This document shows positions 50,369 to 64,000 of a stretch of 64,000 nt of DNA, in pieces. The notes below the pieces were generated by a model. It worked only from the letters and a program-made list of their open reading frames with translations, ran no database searches and was not told where the DNA came from. This DNA is from Pseudomonas sp. S06B 330 (GTDB taxonomy: Bacteria > Pseudomonadota > Gammaproteobacteria > Pseudomonadales > Pseudomonadaceae). Numbering within the stretch: position 1 is the stretch's first letter; every line of letters starts with the position of its first letter. The position numbers and the translations under genes were made by a program. The DNA lies in NCBI RefSeq assembly GCF_002845275.2, contig NZ_CP088149.1, forward strand, positions 5,400,001-5,464,000, written 5' to 3'.

Positions 50369-52066
50369 ATGTCCCATGAATTCGATTACATCATCGTTGG
50401 TGCCGGCTCGGCCGGTAACACCATCGCGACCCGCCTGACCGAAGACGAAGGCGTTACTGTCCTGCTGCTCGAAGCCGGTGGCCCGGACTATCGCATGGAC
50501 TTCCGCACCCAGATGCCAGCCGCCCTGGCCTTCCCGCTGCAGGGTCGTCGCTACAACTGGGCCTACGAGACCGATCCAGAGCCACACATGGACGGCCGCC
50601 GGATGGAATGCGGTCGCGGCAAGGGGCTGGGTGGCTCGTCGCTGATCAACGGCATGTGCTACATCCGTGGCAACGCCATGGACTTCGACGGTTGGTCAGA
50701 GCTACCAGGCCTCGAAGACTGGGCTTATCTGGACTGCCTGCCGTACTTCCGCAAAGCCGAAACCCGCGATATCGGCCCGAACGACTACCACGGTGGCGAA
50801 GGCCCGGTCAGCGTGACCACGCCTAAAGCCGGCAACAACCCGCTGTTCCACGCCATGGTCGAAGCCGGTGTGCAAGCCGGTTACCCGCGTACCGAAGACC
50901 TCAACGGTTATCAGCAAGAAGGTTTCGGTCCGATGGACCGTACCGTGACGCCTAAAGGCCGTCGTTCCAGCACCGCCCGCGGTTACCTGGACACTGCCAA
51001 AAAGCGTTCGACCCTGACCATCGTCACTCACGCCCTGAGCGATCGCGTGCTGTTCGAAGGCAAGCGGGCCGTAGGCGTGACCTACCTGGTCGGCGCCAGC
51101 GAAGAGCGCGTAGAAGCCCGTGCACGCAAAGAAGTCATCGTCTGCAGCGGCGCCATTGCTTCGCCGCAATTGTTGCAGCGTTCTGGCGTCGGCCCGGCCG
51201 AACTGCTGAAAAAACTCGACATCCCAGTGGTCCACGACCTGCCGGGCGTCGGTGAAAACCTGCAGGACCACCTTGAGCTGTACCTGCAATACGCCTGCAC
51301 CCAGCCAGTTTCCCTGTATCCATCGCTGCTTTGGTACAACCAGCCAGCCATCGGTGCCGAGTGGCTGTTCAACGGCACCGGTATCGGCGCCAGCAACCAG
51401 TTCGAGGCCGGTGGTTTCATCCGTACTCGTCCAGAGTTCAAATGGCCGAACATCCAGTACCACTTCCTGCCGGTTGCAATTAACTACAACGGCAGTAATG
51501 GCGTTCAGGAACATGGTTTCCAGGCGCACATGGGTTCGATGCGTTCGCCAAGCCGTGGTCGTATTCAGGCTAAGTCCAAAGACCCACGTCAGCACCCAAG
51601 CATCCTGTTCAACTACATGGCCACCGAGCAGGACTGGCAGGAATTCCGTGACGGCATTCGCCTGACCCGCGAAATCATGGCCCAGCCGGCACTGGACCCA
51701 TACCGTGGTCGCGAGATCAGCCCAGGTGCCGACGTGCAGACTGACGAAGAACTCGACACGTTCATCCGCGAGCATGCCGAAACCGCGTTCCACCCATCCT
51801 GCTCGTGCAAGATGGGTACCGACGATATGGCCGTGGTCGATGGCCAAGGTCGCGTACATGGCATGCAGGGCTTGCGCGTGGTCGATGCGTCGATCATGCC
51901 GATCATCATCACCGGCAACCTCAACGCCACCACGATCATGATCGCCGAGAAAATCTCCGACAAGATCCGTGGCCGTCAGCCGCTGCCGCGTAGCACTGCC
52001 AAGTACTACGTCGCCAATGACGCGCCTGTCAAAGGCAAGCCAATGCGTGAGGTCAAGCAGGCTTAA
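50369..52066 (+). CDS. betA: Choline dehydrogenase
   Basis: 565 residues, GMC flavoprotein. It oxidises choline to betaine aldehyde at the membrane. FAD motif [17 protein letters not shown] at the N-terminus, [13 protein letters not shown] (GMC signature 1), [15 protein letters not shown] (signature 2), and the active-site HPSCSCKMG near the C-terminus. The start is ATG at 50369 (MSHEFDY) with GAGGGA eight bases upstream, in preference to ATG 50354. Confidence 0.97.
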   Translation: MSHEFDYIIVGAGSAGNTIATRLTEDEGVTVLLLEAGGPDYRMDFRTQMPAALAFPLQGRRYNWAYETDPEPHMDGRRMECGRGKGLGGSSLINGMCYIRGNAMDFDGWSELPGLEDWAYLDCLPYFRKAETRDIGPNDYHGGEGPVSVTTPKAGNNPLFHAMVEAGVQAGYPRTEDLNGYQQEGFGPMDRTVTPKGRRSSTARGYLDTAKKRSTLTIVTHALSDRVLFEGKRAVGVTYLVGASEERVEARARKEVIVCSGAIASPQLLQRSGVGPAELLKKLDIPVVHDLPGVGENLQDHLELYLQYACTQPVSLYPSLLWYNQPAIGAEWLFNGTGIGASNQFEAGGFIRTRPEFKWPNIQYHFLPVAINYNGSNGVQEHGFQAHMGSMRSPSRGRIQAKSKDPRQHPSILFNYMATEQDWQEFRDGIRLTREIMAQPALDPYRGREISPGADVQTDEELDTFIREHAETAFHPSCSCKMGTDDMAVVDGQGRVHGMQGLRVVDASIMPIIITGNLNATTIMIAEKISDKIRGRQPLPRSTAKYYVANDAPVKGKPMREVKQA

Positions 52067-52081
52067 ACGCCTGCTGCTCCC

Positions 52082-52156
52082 ATTGCCAGCAAGGCTGGCT
52101 CCCACTGTTTCTGGGGCATTATCACCCTTGTGGGAGCCGGCCTTGCCGGCGATAGG
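52082..52156. repeat. REP doublet, inverted
   Basis: Inverted copies at about 52082-52105 (partly degenerate) and 52129-52156 follow betA and separate it from the convergent toxin-like gene. Confidence 0.85.
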
Positions 52157-52201
52157 ATCAACGCAATTACAACTGTTGCACGGCGCCTGCTGCGGCCGGA
52201 C

Positions 52202-54352
52202 TCATGTCGGCAACGGGAAAAATCGCCTCATCAGCGAATCATCACCAGCGCCCCCCAATTGCTGCGCCAACGCCGCACGATCGAACGGTTCACCGGTGCG
52301 CATATCATGCACACCCCCGCTGTCTGGTGACCCACTCAATGCCTTCAGTCGCACCTCCATAAAGCGATAACGCTCCCCTTGCACAGCGCTTACCTGCTCG
52401 ACCTGAAGGTATCGCCCCGGCATCATTAGCGACTCCGCTTCATCCGGTCGAGTGGAGAACGGCGCAACTGGTGTCACTTGCATCGCTTCCCCCGGCTCCA
52501 GCACATAGACCACAGCACTATCATCGAACACCTCCCTGCCGCTGACCTGCGCCTGCGGGTTATTGAAGAACTCCCAGAGGGCATAAGGGTTATCGGTGAA
52601 CGAACAAAATTCCGTGCTGACCAGCACATCACCCACCCCCAAGCGCCCCTCACGAAAGGCCAGGGATCCGGTGCCCCGAATGCTCGACGTTGCTCGGTAC
52701 ATCCGCAGCGGGTTATGCACGCCAATCTGATCCAGGGCTTCAGCCAACCGATGACTGCGCGCAATGCAGACCGCCAAACCATCCTCCAACGCCAGACCGC
52801 GCCAAAGGTTGCTGTACCGCGCAGGTGAGTGGCTGTACTCAGCGATAGCTGGCGACCCGTAGCCAAGTTCATCGCGATAGACCGCCAGGGGCTCGCTGAA
52901 TGCATCAAGGTACTCGCCAGCCGCACCTACTGCCTGCTCGTCGGCCAAGGGCACGGCGACCAACAGCGACTCCTGGCGAGCAAGCGCACGATCCGAGAAG
53001 GCCAGCAAGTCGTCCACCGCCGGACGCATGTATCGCCCCCACTCGGGGTCACCCACCGTTACTGCCTGGGCGGCAACCCGTTGCGGTACACGAGACTGTG
53101 AAAACAATTCACCGGTGCGGATCAATGCGGCATCCAGAAGAACGAACAACACATCCAACACGACAGCCCACCAAGCCGCCGCCCGCCACGCCGACTTGCC
53201 ATTGATCGCACGGTCCAGGTGCAACGCCAGGGTACCCACACCAACACCGAGCGAAGTCAACGCCATCGGCCAGCCGAGGGGCGCCATGGGTGCGATGATC
53301 ACGGCAGCCGACTGTAAGCCGGACAACCAGGCGGCCTTGCGCAGCTCGGCGTTGCTGGTCAGTCGCTCGTGGGCATTGCTAACCAACTCGTCCATGGCCT
53401 GGTCACGCAGGTGCTCGAACAAATCACCGGGTATGGCGTGCGATCCGATACGGATGCGATCCGCATTCATAACCAACGACTTGAAGTACTTATTCAACCG
53501 AGGCCGCAGCGCCTGCGCCAGCACATCGCCACCGACAAAGTGCAGCATCATGCGCTCACGACCTTGCTTCGAGCCGACCTGATCCTGCAGCCACGCCTGA
53601 AGTGCTCGTAGGTTCTCAAGCACCACCACCGAGCCACGCTCGTCCGCCAGATACAGGCAGTACCTGCCGGTCTTGAGCGTCAATAGAAAGAGGCTACGGG
53701 CAGCGACCCCCGCGATGGTCAATACGCCCCAACCTGAAGGTGGCACGCTGTGGCGCGAACGCTGCAGTGCCTCCAGTGTCAGCGGAACCTGAGTACTGGC
53801 CAGCGTAGCGTCCAACACCTGAGCCCGCTCACTTTCTGCAAGGGGGGCGCTGGCCGTCGCGGCGAGAAACCGTGCACGTGCCAGCAGGCAGAAATCATCA
53901 CCGCGCTCAGTGCGAAACGTCTTCAGTAGGGTCGTGTACTTCCCGGCAAAGTCCAACCGCCAGAACATCTCAAGCACTGCCTGCGGCGCCAAACGGAGCT
54001 CATTGCGCTCGTCATAGGATGACTGACTGGCATCGACTCGGTAGAAGCCGCCATAGACCGATAACTCGTCAGCATAGGTTTGCTGGGCAGGGCTAAAGCG
54101 TTGTATCACCAATTCGGTAAGGGTCATGGAGCGGTGTGGCGGTTGAGAATGACACCAACCGGTGTAACTCAATGTGCTGGTGGCGGCCGACTCGAATTCG
54201 TGCCAATAAACACTGTCAGGGTCGAGCCAATACCCCAAATGCCCCCGCAGGACATGACCTGCGGCCTGGCGAGCCAAGCCATGCAAGTCGGGAAACTGCC
54301 TCACATATCGCTGGGCGATGCGTTCAAGGGATATATCGACGGATGTGGTCAA
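52202..54352 (-). CDS. DUF6543-type protein with C-terminal ADP-ribosyltransferase-like domain
   Basis: 716 residues. Toxin-family N-terminal domain with signature LDFAGKY at 133-139; hydrophobic helices at about 345-410; then a C-terminal domain (about 540-670) that reads like an R-S-E class mono-ADP-ribosyltransferase: Arg553 in LRMYRATSS, the STS-like strand VSTEFCSFTDNP (579-590), and the ExE turn PDEAESLMMPGRYLQV with Glu638 and Glu640. Such domains transfer ADP-ribose from NAD+ to (usually) arginine of target proteins. This assignment is by eye from motifs in the right order and spacing. The start is TTG at 54350-54352; a stop lies five codons upstream, and no ATG occurs before codon 76. 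There is no immunity-like neighbour. Confidence 0.75.
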   Translation of the reverse strand: MTTSVDISLERIAQRYVRQFPDLHGLARQAAGHVLRGHLGYWLDPDSVYWHEFESAATSTLSYTGWCHSQPPHRSMTLTELVIQRFSPAQQTYADELSVYGGFYRVDASQSSYDERNELRLAPQAVLEMFWRLDFAGKYTTLLKTFRTERGDDFCLLARARFLAATASAPLAESERAQVLDATLASTQVPLTLEALQRSRHSVPPSGWGVLTIAGVAARSLFLLTLKTGRYCLYLADERGSVVVLENLRALQAWLQDQVGSKQGRERMMLHFVGGDVLAQALRPRLNKYFKSLVMNADRIRIGSHAIPGDLFEHLRDQAMDELVSNAHERLTSNAELRKAAWLSGLQSAAVIIAPMAPLGWPMALTSLGVGVGTLALHLDRAINGKSAWRAAAWWAVVLDVLFVLLDAALIRTGELFSQSRVPQRVAAQAVTVGDPEWGRYMRPAVDDLLAFSDRALARQESLLVAVPLADEQAVGAAGEYLDAFSEPLAVYRDELGYGSPAIAEYSHSPARYSNLWRGLALEDGLAVCIARSHRLAEALDQIGVHNPLRMYRATSSIRGTGSLAFREGRLGVGDVLVSTEFCSFTDNPYALWEFFNNPQAQVSGREVFDDSAVVYVLEPGEAMQVTPVAPFSTRPDEAESLMMPGRYLQVEQVSAVQGERYRFMEVRLKALSGSPDSGGVHDMRTGEPFDRAALAQQLGGAGDDSLMRRFFPLPT

Positions 54353-54516
54353 GGTGTACTGCCTTCAGTGGGTGAAATGAAGCATTACTTCACCCCATAC
54401 CAAGGCGCTCGATGTGGTAACACTTTACAGCCCGCGCCAGCCTCGGGTTAGAATCGGTTGGCACGTAACCTGCGTGCTCAGCACCACCCTTCCCGCTTTT
54501 CCCCGGAGTACTGCCT

Positions 54517-56259
54517 TTGGATGCGTCCACCATCAATAGCCTGTTCTTGATCGGCGCATTGCTGGTAGGTGCAAGTATTCTGGTCAGCTCACTGTCTTCA
54601 CGACTGGGCATCCCGATTCTGGTTATCATTCTCGCGGTCGGCATGCTGGCCGGTGTGGATGGTGGCGGCATCATCTTCAACAACTACCCCACCGCCTACC
54701 TGGTGGGTAACCTGGCGTTGGCCGTAATCCTCCTTGATGGCGGTTTGCGCACGCGTGTGGCCAGTTTCCGTGTTGCCCTGTGGCCGGCGCTGTCGCTCGC
54801 CACTGTTGGCGTGTTGATTACCACCGGGCTCACCGGCATGGTCGCTGCCTGGCTGTTCGACCTGAGTTTGATCCAGGGCCTGCTGATCGGCGCCATCGTC
54901 GGCTCCACCGACGCCGCAGCGGTATTCTCGCTGCTCGGTGGCAAGGGTCTGAACGAACGGGTTACTGCCACGCTGGAAATCGAGTCGGGCAGTAACGACC
55001 CAATGGCGGTTTTCCTCACCGTCACCTTGATCGACATGATCGCCAGCGGTCAGACCGGCCTGCACTGGAGCTTGCTCGCCCACCTGCTACGCGAATTCGG
55101 CATTGGTGGCTTGATGGGCTTGGGCGGCGGCTGGCTGATGCTGCAATTGGTCAATCGTATAAACCTGGCTGGCGGCCTGTACCCGATCCTGGTGATCGCC
55201 GGTGGCCTGGTGGTGTTCTCACTGACCAACGCCCTGCACGGCAGCGGCTTCCTCGCCGTGTACCTGTGCGGCCTGGTATTGGGCAACCGGCCGATTCGCA
55301 GTCGCCACGGTATTTTGCACATGCTCGATGGCATGGCCTGGTTGGCGCAGATCGGCATGTTCCTGGTCCTCGGCCTGTTGGTCACCCCGCACGACCTGCT
55401 GCCCATCGCCCTGCCTGCCCTGGGCTTGGCGCTGTGGATGATCGTCTTCGCCCGCCCGCTGTCGGTGGTCGCCAGCCTGTTGCCGTTCAAAGCCTTCCAT
55501 GGCCGAGAAAAGGCCTTTATCTCCTGGGTGGGCCTGCGCGGCGCGGTACCGATCATTCTCGCCGTGTTCCCGTTGATGGCCGGACTGCCCGATGCCCAGC
55601 TGTTCTTCAACCTGGCGTTCTTTATCGTCCTGGTCTCGCTGTTGGTACAAGGCACCAGCCTGCCGTGGATGGCCAAGCTGCTGAAAGTGACAGTGCCGCC
55701 GGATCCGGCGCCGATTTCGCGTTCGGCCCTGGAAGTGCACATCACCAGTGAGTGGGAACTGTTCGTGTACCGCCTCGGTGCCGAAAAATGGTGCATCGGC
55801 GCAGCCCTGCGTGAACTGAAAATGCCCGAAGGCACCCGTATCGCGGCCCTGTTTCGCGGCCAACAACTGCTCCATCCGTCGGGAAGTACCACCCTCGAAG
55901 TCGATGATTTGCTCTGTGTAATTGGTCACGAACACAACCTGCCGGCCCTCGGCAAGCTGTTCAGCCAGGCGCCGCAACGTGGACTGGATTTGCGTTTCTT
56001 CGGCGACTTTGTGCTCGAAGGGGACGCAGAACTGGGGGCTGTAGCGGCGTTGTACGGTTTGCAACTCGATGGCCAGGACCCGCATATGCCACTCAGTCGC
56101 TTCATCGCGCAGAAGGTTGGCGGCGCACCGGTGGTCGGTGACCAGATCGAATGGAACAACACACTGTGGACGGTAGCCGTGATGGAAGGGAACAAGATCC
56201 TCAAAGTGGGCGTCAAATTCCCCGAAGGAACTCGACCCGGCCCCGGATTGTTCCTTTAA
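54517..56259 (+). CDS. nhaP2: K+/H+ antiporter NhaP2 (CvrA)
   Basis: 580 residues. CPA1-type antiporter core with 12-13 membrane helices (1-400), including the ion-site segment [13 protein letters not shown], then a TrkA-C/RCK regulatory domain (about 400-485) and a C-terminal CorC/HlyC-like domain. It exports K+ in exchange for protons, guarding cell volume at low osmolarity. The start is TTG at 54517 (protein [13 protein letters not shown]) with GGAG eight bases before it; no ATG fits. Confidence 0.94.
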   Translation: MDASTINSLFLIGALLVGASILVSSLSSRLGIPILVIILAVGMLAGVDGGGIIFNNYPTAYLVGNLALAVILLDGGLRTRVASFRVALWPALSLATVGVLITTGLTGMVAAWLFDLSLIQGLLIGAIVGSTDAAAVFSLLGGKGLNERVTATLEIESGSNDPMAVFLTVTLIDMIASGQTGLHWSLLAHLLREFGIGGLMGLGGGWLMLQLVNRINLAGGLYPILVIAGGLVVFSLTNALHGSGFLAVYLCGLVLGNRPIRSRHGILHMLDGMAWLAQIGMFLVLGLLVTPHDLLPIALPALGLALWMIVFARPLSVVASLLPFKAFHGREKAFISWVGLRGAVPIILAVFPLMAGLPDAQLFFNLAFFIVLVSLLVQGTSLPWMAKLLKVTVPPDPAPISRSALEVHITSEWELFVYRLGAEKWCIGAALRELKMPEGTRIAALFRGQQLLHPSGSTTLEVDDLLCVIGHEHNLPALGKLFSQAPQRGLDLRFFGDFVLEGDAELGAVAALYGLQLDGQDPHMPLSRFIAQKVGGAPVVGDQIEWNNTLWTVAVMEGNKILKVGVKFPEGTRPGPGLFL

Positions 56260-56283
56260 ACTCCGAACTTCGCCTCTGGTTGC

Positions 56284-61171
<4,888 letters not shown>

Positions 61172-61192
61172 CATGGCTTTTGGGGTGCTAGG

Positions 61193-61225
61193 CACCCCAT
61201 CGCCGGCAAGACCGGCTCCCACACT
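61193..61225. repeat. Single REP element
   Basis: One copy of the local REP (ATCGCCGGCAAGACCGGCTCCCACA core) sits between selO and trxC, ending 20 bp before the trxC start. Confidence 0.8.
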
Positions 61226-61244
61226 GCAACATCCGGAGTTTTTG

Positions 61245-61682
61245 ATGACCGAACCACTGCTGATCCCCTGCCCACACTGCAATGGCCTGAACCGCATCCC
61301 CGCCGAGCGCCTCGGCGACACACCCAAATGCGGCCGCTGCAAAAGCCCGGTACTCCTGAGCAAACCGTTCGACCTTAAACAAGCTGACTATGCCAGCCAA
61401 ATCAAGGGCGACCTGCCATTGCTGATCGACGTCTGGGCGGACTGGTGTGGGCCGTGCAAGTCGTTTGCACCAATCTTCGAACAAGCTGCTAGCCAGCTGA
61501 GCGGGCGCTGCCGCTTGGCCAAGCTCGACAGCGAGGCCAACCAACAACTGGCGGGGCAATTGGCGATTCGTTCGATTCCCAGCCTGATCCTGTTCAAGAA
61601 TGGCCGAGAAGTAGCGCGCCAGAGCGGCGCGTTTCCACTTCAGCAGTTACTGCAGTGGCTGCGCAGCCACGGCCTGGGCTGA
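61245..61682 (+). CDS. trxC: Thioredoxin 2
   Basis: 145 residues. An N-terminal zinc ribbon with C9xxC12 and C29xxC32 followed by a thioredoxin fold with active site WCGPC (Cys68, Cys71). Oxidative-stress thioredoxin; the zinc site shifts its redox potential. ATG at 61245 with CGGAG upstream; the longer reading frame overlaps selO and is not coding. Confidence 0.96.
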   Translation: MTEPLLIPCPHCNGLNRIPAERLGDTPKCGRCKSPVLLSKPFDLKQADYASQIKGDLPLLIDVWADWCGPCKSFAPIFEQAASQLSGRCRLAKLDSEANQQLAGQLAIRSIPSLILFKNGREVARQSGAFPLQQLLQWLRSHGLG

Positions 61683-61712
61683 TCCGAGTGGGGAGCAACT
61701 GTCGTGATTGCC

Positions 61713-61765
61713 CCCTGTAGCCGCTGCCGTGAGGCTGCGATCGGGCGTGAAACGGCCGTCAGCCC
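61713..61765. repeat. Second-type REP element
   Basis: TGTAGCCGCTGCCGTGAGGCTGCGATCGGGC-type repeat, distinct from the other REPs in the window. A related copy forms the hairpin at 62905-62932. The rest of 61683-61938 shows no gene. Confidence 0.6.
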
Positions 61766-61938
61766 CATCAAGACTGGTTGGGCTGCGTCGCCTAGCGGCA
61801 AAGGTAGAGCTCGCCGATACACGGCTGAGTGAGCTGTTCGAGCACGCAAGCCCCACGGTATAAATAACAATCGCTTCAACTTTTTGGAAAATCATTTACT
61901 TCGTTAAAAGCCAATTTGGCGTAGTCGATAAACAGTAG

Positions 61939-62579
61939 GCTTCGTTTATCAACCACAGCAACCCGAACGGTTTTATCCCGCTGGAGTTACTCGACCAGTA
62001 CGGTGTGTATGCTGTATTGGGCATGGGCACAGCGGTCTCTACGACAGAGACCGCGTTGGGGTGGATTGGCGGTTCCGGTAGCGCCATGGAACTCGTTAAA
62101 CGCCTGGGTGGCGTCTTGTCGATGCTGGCTCCTCCCAATGTGAAGATCATGGTAGGTATGGTGTTGCCAAACACAACTTCACCCGACAGCGCGTTCTACA
62201 CGACCGAGCAGTACGCCGAACTCACCGAAGCCAATAGCGAGTACGGGTGAACGTTAAACACCTGCCAGACGATTCTGTAAGCCTGTATGGGTTCTATACC
62301 GGGACAAAACGGGAATGGCAGAAGGTGCCGGTGATTAAGGCCGAGGTCTACAGCGATCAGATGGTCGCGGATTTTGGGGCCAAATCAAAAACTTCAGTTC
62401 AAGGTGGAGGAGGCTTACGTCCACGTTGGAAGAGTAAAGACGGCACAATCTACGAATGGGATTTTCAGCATGGTGCCGTTGAAAAATACAATAAACGCGG
62501 CAAGCACCTCGGCGAGTTCGATCACGAAACTGGCACGCAAAACAAAGCAGCAGACCCGACAAGGAAAGTAGAACCATGA
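61939..62579 (+). pseudogene. S-type pyocin remnant with colicin-E3-like rRNase domain
   Basis: Frame 1 after a TAG at 61936 reads NHSNPNGFIPLELLDQYG and on to YTTEQYAELTEANS, then hits TGA at 62248. One frame over, RVRVNVKHLPDDSVSLYGFYTG continues the same pyocin domain, so a single base is missing at about 62238. The 3' part (from about 62424) reads PRWKSKDGTIYEWD...KHLGEFD...GTQNKA, matching the colicin E3 16S rRNA nuclease with its Asp-His-Glu set (YEWDFQHGAVE). The pyocin domain also stops short before the nuclease, so part of it is deleted, and the receptor and translocation domains are absent. A dead bacteriocin gene. Confidence 0.8.
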
Positions 62580-62800
62580 AGCATGTGATTATGGGAGTTC
62601 CTAAAGGTGAGGACTTCGCCTCCTTTGAAAAGGAGATTCCCGTTTCTGTCGCGGACCTTAAAGCGATAATGGGCTGGGAAAAAGACGGTGATTACGTATA
62701 CGACTACCGACTTACTTCCGAGCAAATTAGCGCTATAGAGCAGCTTTGTTCGCTGGAGCTACCCAGAGATCTGGAGTTGTTTCTAACGTACAACGCCTGA
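62576..62800 (+). CDS. Probable immunity protein of the pyocin remnant
   Basis: 74 residues, acidic, no membrane segment. ATG at 62576 overlaps the last codons of the nuclease frame (ATGA), the usual coupling of a bacteriocin and its immunity gene. The layout FEKEIP...IMGW...YRLTSEQISAIEQL...LTYNA resembles small DUF7683-type proteins found after Pseudomonas pyocins (from memory). The frame is intact while the toxin is broken, so it may be an orphan immunity gene. Confidence 0.7.
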   Translation: MKHVIMGVPKGEDFASFEKEIPVSVADLKAIMGWEKDGDYVYDYRLTSEQISAIEQLCSLELPRDLELFLTYNA

Positions 62801-62904
62801 TACTTGGTGGTCGCACCCCGTAGCAACGCTCACCACAGACGTCCTGAATATCACGCGTTTTTCCGACTGATTCCAGAGGGACATTGTCTTACCTGGCCAA
62901 CGTT

Positions 62905-62932
62905 GTAGCCGCTGCCGCCAGGCTGCGGCTAC
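62905..62932 (-). terminator. Hairpin after the DUF6124 gene
   Basis: GTAGCCGC pairs with GCGGCTAC, with an inner GCC/GGC pair, eight bases after the minus-strand stop. It derives from the second REP type. No T-run. Confidence 0.55.
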
Positions 62933-62939
62933 GGAAGGT

Positions 62940-63245
62940 CTAAAGCGGACTCAACTCTCGATTCTCAAGGGCATCGAGCAAGGCCTCAACCAGCCCCTTG
63001 GCCATCTCCACCGAATGTAATGTCGACCAGAGAAAGCCCTTGGCCGACTCATCGACGCCGTCGAAAGACTTGTAGGCCGTGTCATAAGCGCAACGAAGGT
63101 ACAGCGAGATATGCACCAGGGCATCATGGGGTGCGATGCCGGGGTTCACGGAAAACAATTGCGGATGACCAGCGTCACAATCACCGAAGGGTTTGTCGAG
63201 AGTGGCGTAAAGCGAGGGAGGTGGATCGGGAACGATTTTTTTCAT
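62940..63245 (-). CDS. DUF6124 family protein
   Basis: 101 residues. The N-terminus MKKIVPDPPPSL, a middle HDALVHISLYLRCAYDTA and a helical C-terminus match the small DUF6124/DUF3077 proteins that pseudomonads carry in several copies. No function is known. The start is ATG at 63243-63245 with GGAAG five bases upstream; the longer frame to 63473 is only leader. The leader is unusual and listed separately. Confidence 0.85.
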   Translation of the reverse strand: MKKIVPDPPPSLYATLDKPFGDCDAGHPQLFSVNPGIAPHDALVHISLYLRCAYDTAYKSFDGVDESAKGFLWSTLHSVEMAKGLVEALLDALENRELSPL

Positions 63246-63420
63246 GGCAGCTTCCACATGGGGTTTAGCTGCAACTATTCGTTTCCACACGAATGGTGGC
63301 AGCTGTACGCAGGGTGGAAAACCGGGGCATGTGGAAAACCCGGCAGACCCGAGGGTCTCCCGCGCACAGCTGCCATGACGACAGCTTCCACAATGCGTCA
63401 CTCGGGTTTCCACACCCGAT
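63246..63420 (-). promoter_or_regulatory. GTGGAA/TTCCAC-rich leader of the DUF6124 gene
   Basis: On the mRNA (minus) strand GUGGAA occurs at 63413-63408, 63391-63386, 63288-63283 and 63257-63252, the last overlapping the ribosome site. Two complementary UUUUCCAC segments lie between (at about 63336 and 63320). Two GUGGAA copies are hexaloops on 6-bp stems of different sequence: 63402-63419 (TCGGGT/ACCCGA) and 63277-63294 (ATTCGT/ACGAAT). GGA in a hexaloop is the target form of RsmA/RsmE, although the closing pair differs from the consensus. A regulated leader is inferred. Confidence 0.55.
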
Positions 63421-63563
63421 CGCTGAACCGACAGCGACCCACGGAGCCTAGAAGGACTGGCTTCCCGGGGCAAGCATTGGGGGATCGACAGACTGCGTAG
63501 GTTATTTCCTAGGACCGAAATTGGCCAGCCAAAAAACCTCGCAGCCGCGATAAGCCAAGGGTT

Positions 63564-64000
63564 TTACGCGTTGTCTTCGAGCAACGCATGCAGCTCGACA
63601 AACTGCTGGGTCAGCTTGTGCCGCGGCTCCAGGTGAATCAGCGGCCGGTTGGCCTCATGCGATTCGCGCATTTTTACCGAGCTGTTGAGGTACACCGGCA
63701 ACACCGGCAAGCCCTCAGCCAAGAGTTCATCGAGCATCTGCTGGGGCAGGCTGGCCCGGGGCTGAAACTGGTTAACAACGATCCCTTCAACCTGCAGGTC
63801 TTCGTTGTGGTCCTCCTTGAGCTCTTCGATCTCAGCCAGCAGACCATACAGCGCCTGGCGAGAGAAGCTGTCGCAGTCGAAGGGGATCAACACACGATCA
63901 GCGGCGATCAGCGCGGAAACCGCGTAAAAGTTGAGCGCAGGTGGAGTATCCAGGTAGATCCGGTCGTAGTCTTCGTCCAGCTCATCGAGCAATTTGCGCA
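63564..64000 (-). CDS. ParA/MinD-family ATPase (5' end outside window)
   Basis: The C-terminal 145 codons are visible and the frame is open to the window edge. Seen: the Walker-B-like YDRIYLDTPPALNFYAVSALIAADRVLIP, the segment VEGIVVNQFQPRASLPQQ, and a helical C-terminus. The Walker A and N-terminus lie beyond base 64000. ParA-type ATPases position plasmids, chromosomes or protein clusters; no parB is visible on this side, so which cargo it serves is unknown. Confidence 0.85.
   Translation of the reverse strand, partial: RKLLDELDEDYDRIYLDTPPALNFYAVSALIAADRVLIPFDCDSFSRQALYGLLAEIEELKEDHNEDLQVEGIVVNQFQPRASLPQQMLDELLAEGLPVLPVYLNSSVKMRESHEANRPLIHLEPRHKLTQQFVELHALLEDNA

Noticed and set aside
48740..50587. 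615-codon minus-strand open frame
   Set aside because: Antisense to betB, whose frame is certain; the composition is that of a shadow frame.
62374..62571. 65-codon alternative frame within the pyocin remnant
   Set aside because: No similarity, while the overlapping frame clearly encodes the E3-type nuclease.
63252..63414. Cluster of TTCCACA/TGTGGAA as possible DnaA boxes or replication origin
   Set aside because: The sequences lack the TTATCCACA form (no T/A at the third and fourth positions as required), no AT-rich unwinding region or dnaA/dnaN gene is near, and the hairpin arrangement explains them better.

Overview
The window is a piece of a Pseudomonas chromosome, almost certainly from the P. 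putida group. Three things point there: the gene order hut - chemoreceptor - fbp - glgP - typA - thiI - glnA - ntrBC - trmL - secB/grxC - gpmI - envC/ctpA - bet - nhaP2 - mscK - selO - trxC, which matches from memory that part of the P. putida chromosome; the GC-rich codon use; and inverted REP elements of the type GTGGGAGCCGG...CCGGCGATG between genes. No rRNA or tRNA gene, CRISPR array or insertion sequence was seen.

Layout. 1-5280: the 3' part of a very large DUF6543/LRR/NEL-type E3 ubiquitin ligase. 5339-15242: a complete histidine utilization locus (hutG, hutI, hutT, hutH, hutU, hutD and hutC on the minus strand; hutF divergent), with two HutC operators and a sigma-54 promoter for hutU. 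15354-16851: an AT-richer cassette of hcp, a DUF4225-like putative toxin and a small membrane protein, a likely type VI secretion effector/immunity set. 17027-24879: lipocalin, small lipoprotein, amino-acid-type chemoreceptor, DUF924, fbp, glgP and a cysteine-cluster protein. 25012-33370: typA, thiI and the nitrogen block glnA-ntrB-ntrC, with sigma-54 promoters and a probable NrsZ-type small RNA after ntrC. 33365-40875: a conserved membrane protein, trmL, yibN-grxC-secB, gpmI and envC-ctpA-yibQ. 40881-45548: a second DUF6543 giant protein. 45696-52066: betT facing away from betI-betB-betA, with a 20-bp palindromic BetI operator. 52202-54352: a third DUF6543 protein whose C-terminus looks like an ADP-ribosyltransferase. 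54517-61682: nhaP2, mscK, selO and trxC. 61939-62800: remains of an S-type pyocin with a colicin-E3-like rRNase tip, and a small gene that is probably its immunity gene. 62940-64000: a DUF6124 gene with an unusual repeat-rich leader, and the end of a ParA-family gene.

How it fits together. Most of the window is core metabolism: histidine as carbon and nitrogen source, nitrogen control through NtrBC and sigma-54, choline to betaine for osmoprotection and as a carbon source, glycogen and gluconeogenesis, envelope maintenance, and the mechanosensitive channel and K+/H+ antiporter of osmotic control. Interaction genes are scattered among these. Three proteins share one N-terminal toxin architecture and carry three different C-terminal ends (NEL ligase, unknown, ART-like). 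In addition there are a T6SS cassette and a decayed bacteriocin. The first set has no visible immunity genes, which fits eukaryotic targets; the other two do have them, which fits rivalry between bacteria.
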